Assembly: GCF_049243985.1 (NCBI RefSeq)
Contig: NC_135379.1
Coordinates: forward strand, 17,134,001-17,198,000
Direction: 5' to 3'
From: Paroedura picta
Lineage: Eukaryota; Chordata; Lepidosauria; Squamata; Gekkonidae
DNA length: 64,000 nt
Shown: piece after piece, positions 23,799 to 35,897 of the stretch
How positions within the stretch are numbered: the stretch's first letter is position 1
How the letters are laid out: the number at the start of each line of letters is the position of its first letter
The notes under the pieces: model-generated
What the model saw: only the letters and a program-made list of their open reading frames with translations
Databases searched by the model: none
Told to the model about the DNA's origin: nothing
Made by a program: the position numbers and the translations under genes

Positions 23799-23928
23799 CA
23801 GGGATAGTCAACCTGTGGCCCTCCAGATGTTCATGGTCTACAATTCCCATGAGCCCCTGCCAGCTGGCAGGGGCTCATGGGAATTGTAGTCCATGAACAT
23901 CTGGAGGGCCACAGGTTGACTATCCCTG
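23799..23928. mobile_element. Palindromic hAT (Buster-like) element, 130 bp, copy D
   Basis: Perfect 8-bp target duplication ATATAGAG (23791-23798 and 23929-23936) with central TA. Both arms share three private variants (CAGGGATAG, GGCCCTCC and ATGTTCATGG). The hairpin loop is reduced to GCCAGCTGGC, which makes the palindrome essentially continuous. Confidence 0.95.
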
Positions 23929-23936
23929 ATATAGAG

Positions 23937-25141
23937 GACACAGTAAAGACATAACATCCTTAATTTTTAATCTCACCGTAATCTTTACAGTAGCCCTGTC
24001 AGCTAGGTCAGAGTAGTATTATCCTAACAACAGGCAAGGCAGAGGTTAGGTTCTGTGGTAATGATAGATTCTTTAGTCTGGAGATGACCTGTAATTCTGG
24101 GGGATCCCCGGGTCCTACCTGGGGACTGGCATCCCTAGGTAGGATAGGATGAATCTAATAACGTGATCATAAAAATTTTCCACACACACTAAATCTGTCA
24201 TCACTTGTAGAAATACTGATAGGAAGAGGGTTGTATCCAAAGTAACTGAGGCCGTGTCTGCACTATGAACTGAATCTGTGGGCGTGTCTGTACTATATCA
24301 TTTCGTATCTGCATGGGTACACCATTGACCTGCATAATTTAAAATCCCCTTGCAATGACCCATTGGCTGTTTCTATAATCCCAGTTTTGACCATGTTGCT
24401 TTGGACTACTGGGAATATCCAAAAGAAATGCACAAGCAGTTTTGGAATCTGTACTTCTAAAGAAGAAAAGTTTTCTGCAACCACACAGGTCACACAGGCA
24501 TGAAAGAACATTAGCAGGCACTATCTGAATAGTGGTGTCTATCTCAGAGGCTATTCAGATAACCAAATGAAGCACACATTCCATGCTTGGCCCTTCAGAA
24601 AACCTCCCCTTGATCCATTTTTATCTGCCTTGATTCATTTCCTATCGAATGTTGCTTGACAGCGCATGGACCAACCAATTGGAGTTGTGCGCTGATGCTC
24701 CATTTGTCTCACTTTGTCATTGCATGCTTTCATCTGGTTCATTAGATCAGCAGTGGCTCAGAAGAACCCCATTCTTAAAACAAACTGAAAAACCCTGGCT
24801 TCCTATACAGCTGTTACAAATTTACAGTAATATTTCCAATGGCATGACAGCACGAGTATTTCACAGCTTTTCACAAACAGAACTCGTATCCAACACAATT
24901 TTTTCTGGGATTATTAGCACGGACTTATGTAGATATTCCTCTCATTTTTTACCAAATGATACCTCCTGAAGGCATCATACCTCTTTTCTGATATCAGGCT
25001 GTTATCTAAAGAGAACCTCCACATCCAGAGGCAATAAACTGCTGGATACCAGTGCTAGGAGGCAACATCAGGATGAGTCCTTGGCCTCTGTGGCAACTGT
25101 AGATAACCAATGCATGAGACAGGACTGGGTGGATCACTGGT
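23937..25141. other. Gene-free stretch
   Basis: It contains a decayed repeat piece at 24,060-24,140 and otherwise AT-rich sequence without supported genes. Confidence 0.4.
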
Positions 25142-25218
25142 CTTATTACCTAAATCAAACCTGGTTCACTAGATTAGAAGCCGCCGTTCTTAACCATTAC
25201 ACCAAGCGGGCTCTTGAG
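25142..25218 (-). repeat. tRNA-derived SINE head fragment
   Basis: Only the head and B-box part remains: AATCAAACCTGGTTCACTAG, then TTAACCATTACACCAAGCGG, in minus orientation. Confidence 0.75.
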
Positions 25219-25335
25219 AGATAACAGCTTAGTTTGTTTCTGTTCAGACATATTGAGCATTTCTGAAGAGCTCTTAACAGCTCTAGTTAAAGCAAAGCTG
25301 CTACCTTGAACGAAAACTATTCTATAAAAAACCGC

Positions 25336-25680
25336 AATTCTAACAGCGGTGACTAAAAGTGTTCAGATCTTGTTGAACTCTGTCTCTATCTTCGGGAGTA
25401 TTTGCCAGTCCTCTCAATTTGGTGTCGTCTGCAAACCTGATGAGTAGTCCCTCCACCCCCTCATCTAGATCATTAATAAATATGTTAAAAAGTACCGGGC
25501 CGAGCCCCGAGCCCTGAGGTACCCCACTACTTACTACTCCAGTCTGATGAAACACTACTGACAACAACTCTGAGTGCGGTTCTCTAACCAATTCTCTATC
25601 CACCTAACTATCTGAAAATCCAGATTGCAGTCCTTCAATTTATCCATCAGAACATCATGGGGAACCTTATCAAAAGTGAA
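25336..25680 (-). pseudogene. CR1 LINE reverse transcriptase fragment
   Basis: The minus strand encodes [20 protein letters not shown], then [19 protein letters not shown] and [14 protein letters not shown]. These are the CR1 reverse transcriptase palm motifs, with the catalytic FADD at about 25,425. Upstream in the element, the minus-strand DNA at about 25,655-25,670 still reads as the DKVPHDV motif, out of frame with the fragment. It is a short internal fragment of a roughly 900-residue protein, truncated on both sides. Confidence 0.88.
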
Positions 25681-26192
25681 ACTAACAGATCATTTACACA
25701 AGGATTATGTATAGATTCTAAACAAGGTTGTGAGTGGCTGTAAACTGAGTGAGTTCTAATGCTCTACAAGGGTGGTACAGTTGATTTGAGATGGAGGTAT
25801 TTGTTTGAATCAACTGTATCCATAAAGGACACAGAACAGCTGAAAACAGCTTTTGAGCAAATCTTCTTCTGTGACATAAAAGGAAGCCAGAACATTAAGT
25901 ACAATAGGTCCAAACAGCAGGTCCCCCCACACCACATGGTGGAGTTCCCAGAGTGTTTTATGTTCTCTCACATGGGGGGGAAAGGTTCAGATGTTCAAAG
26001 AAAAACAAGGTCCATTCATCCAGATAGCTCTTTTGTTTCCAGACGTAACTAAGAGGGAATCTTCTTGATGAACTGATGCAATCCATGTACAGTCTTGATA
26101 TTCCATACCTGACCCTCCATTCTCCATACCATGGCTGTTTTGTTAACTCACACCTAGAGTTCTAGATACAGAACTACAATGTCTTGTTAGAA

Positions 26193-26335
26193 GGGGTCAT
26201 GGTTCATGGGGAGAGCATCTGCTTGGCAGGCAAAAGGTCCTGGGTTCAATCCCTGGTGTCTCCATTTAAGGAGGATGTGAAAGACCTGTCTGAGAATTAA
26301 TATTAGTGCCACAGCACTGCCTTTCTATTTCCCTA
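26193..26335 (+). repeat. tRNA-derived SINE of a second family
   Basis: A-box-like GGGGTCATGGTTCATGGGGA and B box GGTCCTGGGTTCAATCCCTG are followed by GGATGTGAAAGACCTGTCTG. Relatives occur at 43,481-43,810 (plus) and 34,205-34,372 (minus). Confidence 0.8.
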
Positions 26336-26861
26336 GTTGAAATGTATTATTTATTTAAAATATTTGCTTGTCCATTCTACTCATCCAAGGCAAATAACAA
26401 TAGATGTCAAAACACATTAAAACTGTATACATTTAAACACTATTTGCTTTAAAAAAAATACACCAAAACTACAGTAAAATAAGAAGCCTAAAAACGCCCC
26501 ACTTTGAACCAGGAAAAAAATCCCTCTTGCCAGTTTAGACTGCTACAAATCTCTCTGGCAGAATAGCATTTTATAACTGAAGCCCACCCTTTTGAAGATC
26601 AGATAGGCTGAAGCCCACCCTTTAATTGCATTTTATTTAAATAAATAAATATTTACTTAATTAATTCATTTCTATACTGCCCCCTCTTGAACCAGTCATC
26701 TCAGGGTGGTGATCCTGTTATGGAGAAGCAGCTGCCATCTTTCAGTGGGAAGAAATTATTTGGGGCTTTACTTCATATGAATGGAAGTATGATTTGCAAG
26801 CCACCTTTAACCATGAGGATAGGCAAAGTATATTTTCGTAAAGAACAGAGAAACAAGCAGG

Positions 26862-27070
26862 GATAGTCCAGGCTAGCCCAGTCTCATCAGATATTGGAAG
26901 CTAAGCAGGATCAGTCCTGGTTAGTATTTAGATGACAGATCACTCAGGAAGCCCAGGGTCACAACACAGAGGCAAGCAATGGCAAACCACCTCTGAACAT
27001 CTCTTGCTTTAAAAACTCTACAGTGTCACCATTCATCAGCTGTGACTTGACCACAAACAAGCAAACATGA
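26862..27070 (+). repeat. 5S rRNA-derived SINE
   Basis: The head is a decayed 5S rRNA gene: GATATTGGAAGCTAAGCAGG matches the internal A box/IE region (26,890-26,910) and CAGTCCTGGTTAGTATTTAG matches box C (26,912-26,931), which form the internal promoter for RNA polymerase III. A non-5S body follows (GGCAAGCAATGGCAAACCAC, AGCTGTGACTTGACCACAAA). It is a SINE, not a 5S gene, because the 5S part is diverged and fused to the foreign tail. Confidence 0.9.
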
Positions 27071-28640
27071 GGTAGCCATTGAAAGCCCAAGCCTGGGCCA
27101 CTTGCAGAATGCATCAAGCAACAGATCTTGATGACAAGAGTAAAGCTGCCACCCTCTTTGTATGCTGTTTCTGCACTGGGAACTTCGCTGCCCCAGTTCC
27201 TGTACAGGAGTACAAATCCAGGGTGGATGAGGTGCCCGAGGCCAAATGCTCCCCTGTGTGGGAGCAGGAAGAGGCGGGGCAACTGGCCCTGGCTCAAACT
27301 CTAGCCTGTAGTCTGCTGCAAAACCTCCAGTCCAGAAACTGTAACCTCATCACTTCATTTGCTTTCATACATGCACAAAAGCTACTGACACACACCAGAA
27401 CTTTTACAGCTATGGAGAAGGAAACTTACATCTGATAAATGGGCATCTTATCTATCAGTTCCATTTTTATTGATCTAGTTATTCATGGAGAATAGAATTT
27501 TTTTTATCTCACTGGCTGCATGCTGTACTATACTGCATGTGTCGTTAGGATGACCACTGAGGAAGACCCATTTTGTGGCCGAAACATGTTAGGGCTATCA
27601 TTGTAGGTCTAGCATTGTGTGGGGCATAATCTGTCATTTCAATTATTAACCTATGAGCTTTGTCTACATTGTTAAATTGTTAGCATTATAAATTCTGCAC
27701 AATAAATATTAATATCATTTGAATATTTATATTTTGTGGATACGTAATGTTTTGGGTCCTAACTACTGGTTGGTTAGGTTTGTTGTCTTTTGTAATACGG
27801 TCCCCTTTTTGGTTTTCCTGAGGAAAGATATTGTCCAGAGAGAGGGTCTTTCTAGTCAGAATATGGTTATTTAAGGGTAAAGAGTTAAAAGAATCATTTC
27901 TCAGCATGCAGCCTCAATACAGATTCCCCCTTTCCGATGGCATGGCTATTTTCCAGGACATGCTGGGCATTCCAGTCACAGAAGATCAATGTATTTTAGT
28001 CCTTTTATCCAAGGTAAAACATCTAGGGGAGACAGCAAATACAACTAATTGAGAAGCAAGTCACACAAAATCTCTGGCCCAATAAATTCCACCCAGATCA
28101 TTGTCTTAAATCAAGACCTTTGTCATTCATTTACTTAGAGGGCATAAAATGCTTTATGGCCCTTTTATACATAAACCAAGAACTAGCATTTATTGAGGTT
28201 TAGCAATTGTGTAGCAACATATATTAAATTTCGTCTAAAATTGCCTTCCAAACATTGCAGGTTTTACAGCATATTCTAGGGAGCTGTGATCATGCCTACC
28301 CTTAAGTAGGTTGTTAATTATGTTGCTTTCTTAACTGGACCCATCTTCTTTCCCCTGCCCTTGAGATCGTGGATATTATCTAAGTACTGTATTATGAACA
28401 TACATTAACTTGTGAGCGGTGCAAGATTTGTTGGGTATCCTTAAGGAAATGTTAATCTACAGTATCTCATTTATTTCTACAACATGTTCAGGAAGCATTA
28501 GGTCATTTTCCATTTTACACATAAGATAGGAAATATTTATTTGGCCAAAATCTGGCAGCTTGCAATCAATCTCATCCCATTTGCTCAACTATATTTGAAA
28601 GTTAAATTGTATTCCAGTATTCTAAAGAATACTGTTTTTA
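27071..28640. other. Gene-free stretch
   Basis: AT-rich. The segment at about 27,550-27,600 (CTGAGGAAGACCCATTTTGT, GCCGAAACATGT) resembles an old dispersed repeat. The 118-codon open frame at 27,079-27,435 has no recognisable domain and begins in the SINE tail. Confidence 0.4.
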
Positions 28641-28764
28641 TGACAAAGAGTGCTTGCACTCGAAAGCTCATGCCCTGAATAAATCTTTGTTGGTCTTAAA
28701 GGTGCTACCGGACTCTGATTTTATTGTGCTACTTCAGACCAACACGGCTACCCATTTGAATCTC
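28641..28764 (+). repeat. Old dispersed repeat, best copy of its family
   Basis: It reads TGCTTGCACTCGAAAGCTCA, TTTGTTGGTCTTAAAGGTGC and CAGACCAACACGGCTACCC. The three-block structure recurs at 18,431-18,535, 42,543-42,580 and 61,845-61,945. Such sequences are widespread in reptiles, but I do not assign a class. Confidence 0.7.
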
Positions 28765-31700
28765 TGTTTTTATTGATGTGCTCAAGTTTTTGCTTTGCTT
28801 GCCTTCTTATTGGCACATATTTGTTTTGTCATACCTTATGTATCTTTTTGTTCTCATTTGCACAAGACTTGTCCTTTTCCCTTTTTAGAATCTTTTTGAT
28901 TTTAGTATCCTATGGGGCATGTTTCTTCCTTTCATAATCTGAAATGTATCATCCTGATTTTAAATAACCTCTAAGAATGCTGCTGTCATGAGAAAGTACA
29001 AAGGGAGAGAGATTAAGAAGAAAAGCTTAGGGAAAAAATTACCCAAAAATATATTAGTTGTGAAAGACGTGTGTCATTTGAATATGAAGAATCTATAATG
29101 GTGTGATTAAAATCAGATGTGATTGATTTCTCATTTGCAGAGGAAAGGGAGGAAAACCTAAAACACTATGCTTTTAAAAATTGAAACCAATGCTTGTTTC
29201 TCCAAAGAGATTTAATTGTACATTCTAATTGTACATTCTTTTAATAGTGAGTTCTGGATCCTATTCAGAACAGGATAATGGCAACGTCATTTCAACATCT
29301 ATCGAGACAATTGTATTAAAGCAAAAAACAAACAAACAATTGTATTGAAGAAACTGTATTGGATTCATAGGATTTGGAGCAACATTCCAGCTACTGAATA
29401 GGCCATTCTGAGGGTGGTTGGAGCAGCCGGATGGCTGTGGGGGTCAGGCTTCCTTTCTAGTGCTATGCCAACCCTCCAGCGGGAAGAGAAATAAAGCTGT
29501 GGCCATGTTAATGCCAATCAGTAGTCTTGCATCTTATTCTGAAACCAATGCCAACCTGCTAGTCAAGGGTCCTTTGTCCAATTCTCTTGAAACTCAGGGA
29601 GTCTTTAGAACAGAAGGTGGACTCTATTTCCTAATATGATGATAACATTTGGTGAAAAGAAGTCTACTCAGGAAAACCTGCTATTTTCCTCAAATGGAAA
29701 TGGGACCTAAGGAGTCTTTGGGATACTATAATATTTCCAAGAATTAGTTTGCTAAATAGAGGGAAAGAGAAGAATTCTTCCTTCAACTTTACAAGTTTTT
29801 CTCAGCAGGGACTAAATCGACATTTCTTCTGTGTAAGCATAACTCTTTTACTCCTCCCAACCACCACCACGAGTCCAACGCATTTATGAGTCGAACACTA
29901 TTAAAACAATTCCAGGGGCCCTCATTTTTCTACTTTCAAAATAGCTTGGATTTGTAAACTCATAATAAAAACCTCTCAGCATTTCTAATCATGCCAAAAA
30001 AAGAGAAGAAAAAAAAGAAAAAGAACATTTCAGGCTTAGTAATGGATTTTTTTCTAGAAAAAACACAAACAAGCCATTTACTAGTTTATTATCAAATTAA
30101 TGAAAAGTGTTTTGCCTAATAATGGAAAGGATGGAATATAAAATAGCCAGAGCACGTTATACAGGCAGGAAGCTGCATCTTTTATAATTGGATGAGTAGA
30201 ACCGATTTTATTTAATTTCCCATACTAATTGGATTCCCTACATTCTACATTTTATGTATATCAGATCCTATTCATACTTACAAATTACTGCAGTGGGGGT
30301 ATATTTGTAGTGACATCATACTATACAAGTTACCGTAGTGAAACCATTGCTACTGATGTTCAGGTTTTCACATTACAACAGTGACACATAAGGAGCAAAA
30401 TGTGTATCTTTCACCATGGACTTCTGCAGAACACTCCTATTTCTGATCATAGAGTATTTCTCTTTGTTACCTTTAGGGACAATAACTTCCCATGCTACAA
30501 CAAGCTAACAGATGTGCCGACTGCTCCATTTAGCGATTACTTTCAAAAGTTAGAAGGAGTCAAGTAAATCTGGGGGCTGATAATGTAGGAGAATGAAAAA
30601 GGCAGATGGCATAATGAGCCCATAATGAGAACAGGAGGCAACAGGCAAAACAAACTGGAGAGATGAAGACTGATGGGTCTATGGCCTGGTTTTCACAGCA
30701 GGAAAATTGGTATGACAAGCTGGAGAGGGAAATTCTTTTTTCAGAATCCCACCCTTCTCTGTTTTTGAAGTAACTATTTGGAGCCATTAACAGAAGATGA
30801 AGTTATTGAAACACAATATGGGAGGACAGGCCTTTACTTGGATCCCACTTAGAACTCTCGTAGATGCTAAGTGGAGGGTGAATGTTGTCCCTTCCTGAGG
30901 GAGACCTCCAACTGTACCCCACCCCCCAAGCTATTCCTGAAATCCCCAGGGGAGATATATGAGGGGGAGTCAGCAAATATCACCTCCTGCCTTACACACA
31001 TAGAAATTCTGGGCAGGATTCAACCATTATATAAACACAGGTAGCATGCAAGGTCTCAGGTAGCATGCAAACATCCTTCTAATTCTGGGGCTGCCAACCG
31101 AAGAACACTTTCTTGGGAGTAAGCAGGAATGAATGACATGGGGACTCCTGAATACACCTGCTTAAGATTGCTCACTGGATGATTTTTAGTCTTTCATACT
31201 CTTTCAGCCTCACCTACCCTCACAGATTAGTTGTGAGAGCAAAAAAAGAAACTGGGAGAGGGGCATGCCATATGACCATTCTTGGCACAAAGGGGGAATA
31301 GAAATATGAAAAATGCATGGAGCACAGTCAGTGGGTGTGAGCAGTTTCTAAAGATCTATATAAAAGTATAGTACATGTTTAAATCTGCATTTAAATCTAA
31401 GGAGTGCCTCAAAGCCTCACAATCATGTTTACATATAAAGTCAAATAAAGATGTTGGTGTATATTTATAGCCTGGAAAGCATGGCATAAATGATACACTG
31501 GAACTGGGGGGTATATATATATTTTATAGATCATGGCAGGTTTAATGCTGGGATTTGATGTCTCCATTCCCAAGGCTCTGTTTGACAGTAATGCAGTGAA
31601 ATACTACAGTAAAGCAGTAAAGTCAAGGTTTTATAGTAGTGGCAAATAATTTTTTTAAAGGTCAAATATAGCGCAGAGCAGTTTAGTTCAGAAAAACAAG

Positions 31701-31924
31701 CTGGGCTTGTATCATAGTTAAGGATTTGGCTATTTTAATTCTCTTGCTTGATAAAATGATAACATAGCAGGATGGGGAGCTGCAGAAATGAAGTCATGGT
31801 GTTTTTGTCTGTTGCAACATATGGTTTGAGGACTAAGTCATCAGAGACTGACGAAAGACAGAGGCTGTGTTCACAGAAACAGAGATAGACCTTCCTGCTT
31901 TTTTTCCTGTGTGTCCCTACCAGA
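28765..31924. other. Gene-free AT-rich stretch
   Basis: No gene or RNA is supported. A tandem duplication of TAATTGTACATTCT lies at 29,213-29,240. Long AT-rich single-copy segments without repeat signatures (29,650-30,500) could hold regulatory DNA, but nothing specific is visible. Confidence 0.4.
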
Positions 31925-32095
31925 AGGGTTGCAAACAGCCTGGAGAAAATGATTTCATATGGCAGTCTTCAAGCAAAGGTTGGATACACACTTTTCTTGG
32001 ATGCTTTAGGATGCTTAGGGCTGATCCTGCGTTGAGCAGGAGGTTGGACTAGATGGCCTGTGTGGCCCCTTCCAACTCTATGATTCTATGATATC
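31925..32095 (+). mobile_element. CR1 LINE 3' end with ATTCTATG repeats
   Basis: GGTTGGACTAGATGGCCTGT, then CCTTCCAACTCTATGATTCT, ends in the TCTATGATTCTATGAT microsatellite that marks the CR1 3' terminus. The element is 5'-truncated. Confidence 0.88.
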
Positions 32096-33605
32096 CCTTT
32101 AACTAGGCATAATGAAATGTTATTTACAAGGTGATTTTATCTACATTCCATGAAAATCTTCAGCAGCCCATTTTTAGATATTGTTAAACCTCTTTAAAGG
32201 TGGCCTGAAGGCTTCTTTAACTTCCTCATCTTTCAGGTCTCTGGGTCCTCCTTCTAATGGGATGGGTCACAGTCCACGAGAAACACCTCAGCAATGGAGA
32301 TGCAGTTCAGTCTTCCACGGCATTGGCCACATTTTTTGGTGCTTATTGCTGCTACCACCAGGGCTGGAATCCTCTTATTTTTTAAGGCAAATTTGGGCTT
32401 TTAGGAAGCTAGATCATGTGCATCATGCCAGTTCTCATGTTATAAAACCACAAAATGCAAAAAATGCTTCAAGTTTACTAATTTAATGCCATTATTTAGA
32501 TAGGACACCAATCCAATATTTATTTCCAAAATATCTTTTAAAAGCCAGTATTAATACGTGGCAAGCAAAGATTTTATGCAACACCATACTTCCCAGTAGT
32601 AAAAGGGCAACTGAGTAAAGTTGAGTGAAAAAGCTGATGGGTCCAGTCCAATAAGTGTAATAGTATTCCTAACTTTTCAAGTCACCTAATGCTTAGGGTT
32701 GCCAAGTGCCTGGAGAAAATAAACACCCTGTTGCTTTAATAGAGGCCTAACAAGATGTTATTTACTACGTAACTTTATTTTCATCTGTGCTGTGAAAAGC
32801 TTCACCTGTCCATTTCCATGCATTAGTCCTGGGGAACGGGAACAGGATCACTCCCCCACCCCCACCCCCACCCCAAGACCTGTTGGCAATCCTAAACCAA
32901 GGGTTCTTAGTTATCTTCCCCCCAATCTCAGAAAGTTCCTCCAGGACAATAGGGTTCCGGTATATCTTTGGTTATATTAACGAGGGAACTTGTGTTACTT
33001 CATAGTACTACAGAAGGATACCTGTCAATATCATTACTGCAAAGCTGCTCTCTCATTTGTTTCACTTGTGGTCAATTTAGCCTTTGATTATCACCATACC
33101 TAGGAAATCTCAGGTGGACAACTGATTTTTAACAGAGGTTGTATTTCAAACTGAGTAGAGGTTGAAGGCTCAGCAACTTCAGATTTATCATGTACACTCA
33201 GTAGGTAAAGGACTCTAATGCTTACTACCCCAGCCTGGATTTGCAACAGGGGGTTCATCAGATCCCTTCCCTTCTTTGGCAGGACCAAGGCACAGTTTAA
33301 CTTCTCACCCTTTCCAAAGAGGCAGGGGTTTACTTGAGGAAGTTCCGCGAAGTTCTGCTTTTCCTCTGGTGAAAAACCGACCCCCAAACAGGCTGTGCTG
33401 GGGAAAGTGAGACCAAAATGGTTAAAGGCCAAATGGAGTGGGGGCTCTTAGCAAGAAGGCAATTAAAGTGAAGTTAAGTGAAAAGCCTGATGGATCCAGC
33501 CCAATGGTTTGGGGCAAATATTGGTCCGGGGGACAAATATTTACAAGTATTTCATGAAAGGTTTAAGCTCGCACTGTCTTAGTTCTTGAAATGGAAGGGT
33601 GGTAT
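32096..33605. other. Gene-free stretch with a C/A microsatellite
   Basis: A CCCCCA repeat lies at 32,851-32,875. A short segment mentioning the motif GATGGGTCCAGTCCAAT (32,636-32,652) recurs diverged at 33,490-33,506, so it is an unclassified repeat. No gene is supported. Confidence 0.4.
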
Positions 33606-33609
33606 AGAA

Positions 33610-33676
<67 letters not shown>
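33606..33676 (+). repeat. GAAA microsatellite
   Basis: About 17 uninterrupted GAAA units. The long pure tract suggests it is still length-variable. Confidence 0.97.
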
Positions 33677-34204
33677 TCTATAAGCATCATTACCCCTTTT
33701 TTCCCACAGGCAGAAAATTGTAGCCATGTTGAGTCAGTAAATGCTGATGATCACAGCCATTAAAAGACATTGTAACATGACAATTTACATTCCTAGAGGG
33801 CTGCAAATGTCAGTTCTTTTACTTCTTAGAAGTGGTCAAGCAGCCTATTTGAACTTGAAAACAAAACAAATGGTGGTATTAAATATTCTCTTGCTGTGAA
33901 CAATTTACCTGTTGGCCCAGGGGGGACCAAAAGGGGAAATATCCTCTTTTATCTCTGTCACTTTGATAGCTATTCTTTTATTGCTAGCAACAATTCCTTA
34001 GTGAATTACAAATGGGAGATAAAAATCTCTGATGTGACATGGCAGGAGATAACACCTGTGCAAGCTCACCTCACATCTTAATTTTTAAAATTACCTGGGC
34101 TTTAGTGAGCCCCAGTCTCTATCAATGAGCTGAAATGCTAAATCAAGCTCACAACCCATTAAGAGTTTGGTTGTGTAGCTTTATTGCAACACAAGAGAAA
34201 CATC

Positions 34205-34372
34205 ATTTGAATACACATAGCTGCCTTATGGTCCCTACTGTCCACTTAGATTGGTGTCATCTTTGCATCAGCTATCTGATATTTTGAAATGGAGGTACCA
34301 GGAATTGAACCTGGAGCCTTCCACACACAAAACATGTTCTCTGCTGGTGCTATAACCCTTCCCCTTAAGTAT
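34205..34372 (-). repeat. tRNA-derived SINE of the second family, minus orientation
   Basis: The reverse complement carries the B-box-like GGCTCCAGGTTCAATTCCTG and a head reading AAGGGTTATAGCACCAGC. The left part (ACACATAGCTGCCTTATGGT) is the 3' body. Confidence 0.7.
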
Positions 34373-35674
34373 TTTTAAACTTAAGGAAGATAAAATTCTA
34401 GAAGCCATTGCTTTATATGACACACCTGTGGAAAATTAGACAAGTTTAAGATTTCTTGAAATCAACAGCTGTGACTGAAGTCCCATAAATATCTGTTTTG
34501 AATTGATTTCCTTGGCTCGGGACCTATATGTTCAAATTGAATTCCAATCCTCTAAAATGGGAATTGTCTTCTTCTGTTAGTTCATCACTACCATGGTTTT
34601 TGCATACAGTAAATAATGCATTGATTTCTGTAGCTTCTCTGTGAGGCTAACAGTCTGAGCATGTTTAATTTTGGTTATTAATTCCAAAATAGACTGTCCA
34701 TTACTATATAAAAGCTATTTTATGTGGTTTCTATTGTTGTTGTTTTGTTATCACAGTTCTATGTCATTATTCTTTTCCATTACTTCCAATGGATGATCAC
34801 CCCCAGCTCTTGTGTTTGAACCTTTCACAGTCTTCCATCCGAAGTGGACAAAACTCAGGGGGATTGCAGTGCTCCTTAGAATGCCCACACTGCCAAATTT
34901 CAGATGGGCAGATTAAAAGAATCCTACTCACAATGCAAGTACCCATGTTTAAAGTCTACCGAAGAACTATTGGCAAGATTTCAAACACACAGTAACACAG
35001 ACAGGAGTAAGCAGTAAGGGAGTCTGGCAGTGCAGCCACTTTGCTTGAAGAACAGTAGCACAAGGAACAGTTTGACTGACAAGAGATGCAATTTGGTGGC
35101 ACAAGGAATAAGCAAGGAGTGGCAGGAGGACCTTAAGGTGGATTTGCCTGGGTGAGAGCTGTAAGGTTTGGAGAGCAGCAAGCAAGCAGGGGAATGCAAA
35201 AGGAAAAGGAAAATTTGGCACAGAAGGGCAAGCACTGGGACAGAGGAAGGCAACACCCCCACTCCATATCCTTCAGGACCAGAATATCTCACACATGTAT
35301 ATAATGGTCATGGCTACAGCTTGCAGTCAATCTGGAAAGCCTACAGCTTCTCTCCCCATCCACCGCACCAGAACATAGTTTATGCCCTTAGTAGGAAACT
35401 GCTGCTTTGTAAGAATGAAACCAGTTGTGGCAGGGACTGTAACAGCAACATAAACATAACAAAAGGAAAGAACATCTTGGGGCTTGTGGATATATTCTGT
35501 TTGTACCGGGAATTTGTTTTGTTCTCATATTAATTGCAATTTGCTATGGAATGCTCCGTTTCAAAATTATTGTAATTAACATTGAAAGAAATTGACAACT
35601 CTACTAACTATGATCCTGTTTTACAGGTAGAGAAAGATATTAGTAGTACTACCTATCAGGACTACAATCTGAGC
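34373..35674. other. Gene-free stretch
   Basis: No gene, RNA or element is supported. Overlapping open frames at 34.8-35.5 kb have no recognisable motif. Confidence 0.4.
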
Positions 35675-35889
35675 TAAGGTGACCAGATTTTAACATTGGT
35701 AAAGCGGGACACCATTGACCGGGGTGTGGGTTCTTGATTAAAAATTTGGTCTATATGGAGCAACAAAAAGTTTCATAGAATTCATAGAACGCAAAAATAT
35801 ATATATATATATATTTAGTTTCAACATAAGTACAATTTGCCAGGTACTCCCAGATGTCCCTCCAAAGGTGGGACAATCTGGTCACCTTA
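35675..35889. mobile_element. Small hAT element with exact target duplication, 215 bp
   Basis: Terminal inverted repeats TAAGGTGACCAGATT and AATCTGGTCACCTTA are perfect over 15 bp. The element is flanked by a perfect 8-bp duplication ATCTGAGC (35667-35674 and 35890-35897). An internal TA microsatellite lies at 35,796-35,815. Its target lacks the central TA seen for the palindromic family, so it probably belongs to another hAT group. Confidence 0.93.
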
Positions 35890-35897
35890 ATCTGAGC

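Noticed and set aside
26862-26960. A possible genuine 5S rRNA gene
   Set aside because: The 5S part is diverged and fused to a non-5S SINE body, so it is a retroposon.
27079-27435. A 118-codon plus-strand frame
   Set aside because: It starts just after the 5S-SINE tail, has no domain or splice context and is not supported by the minus strand or by codon pattern.
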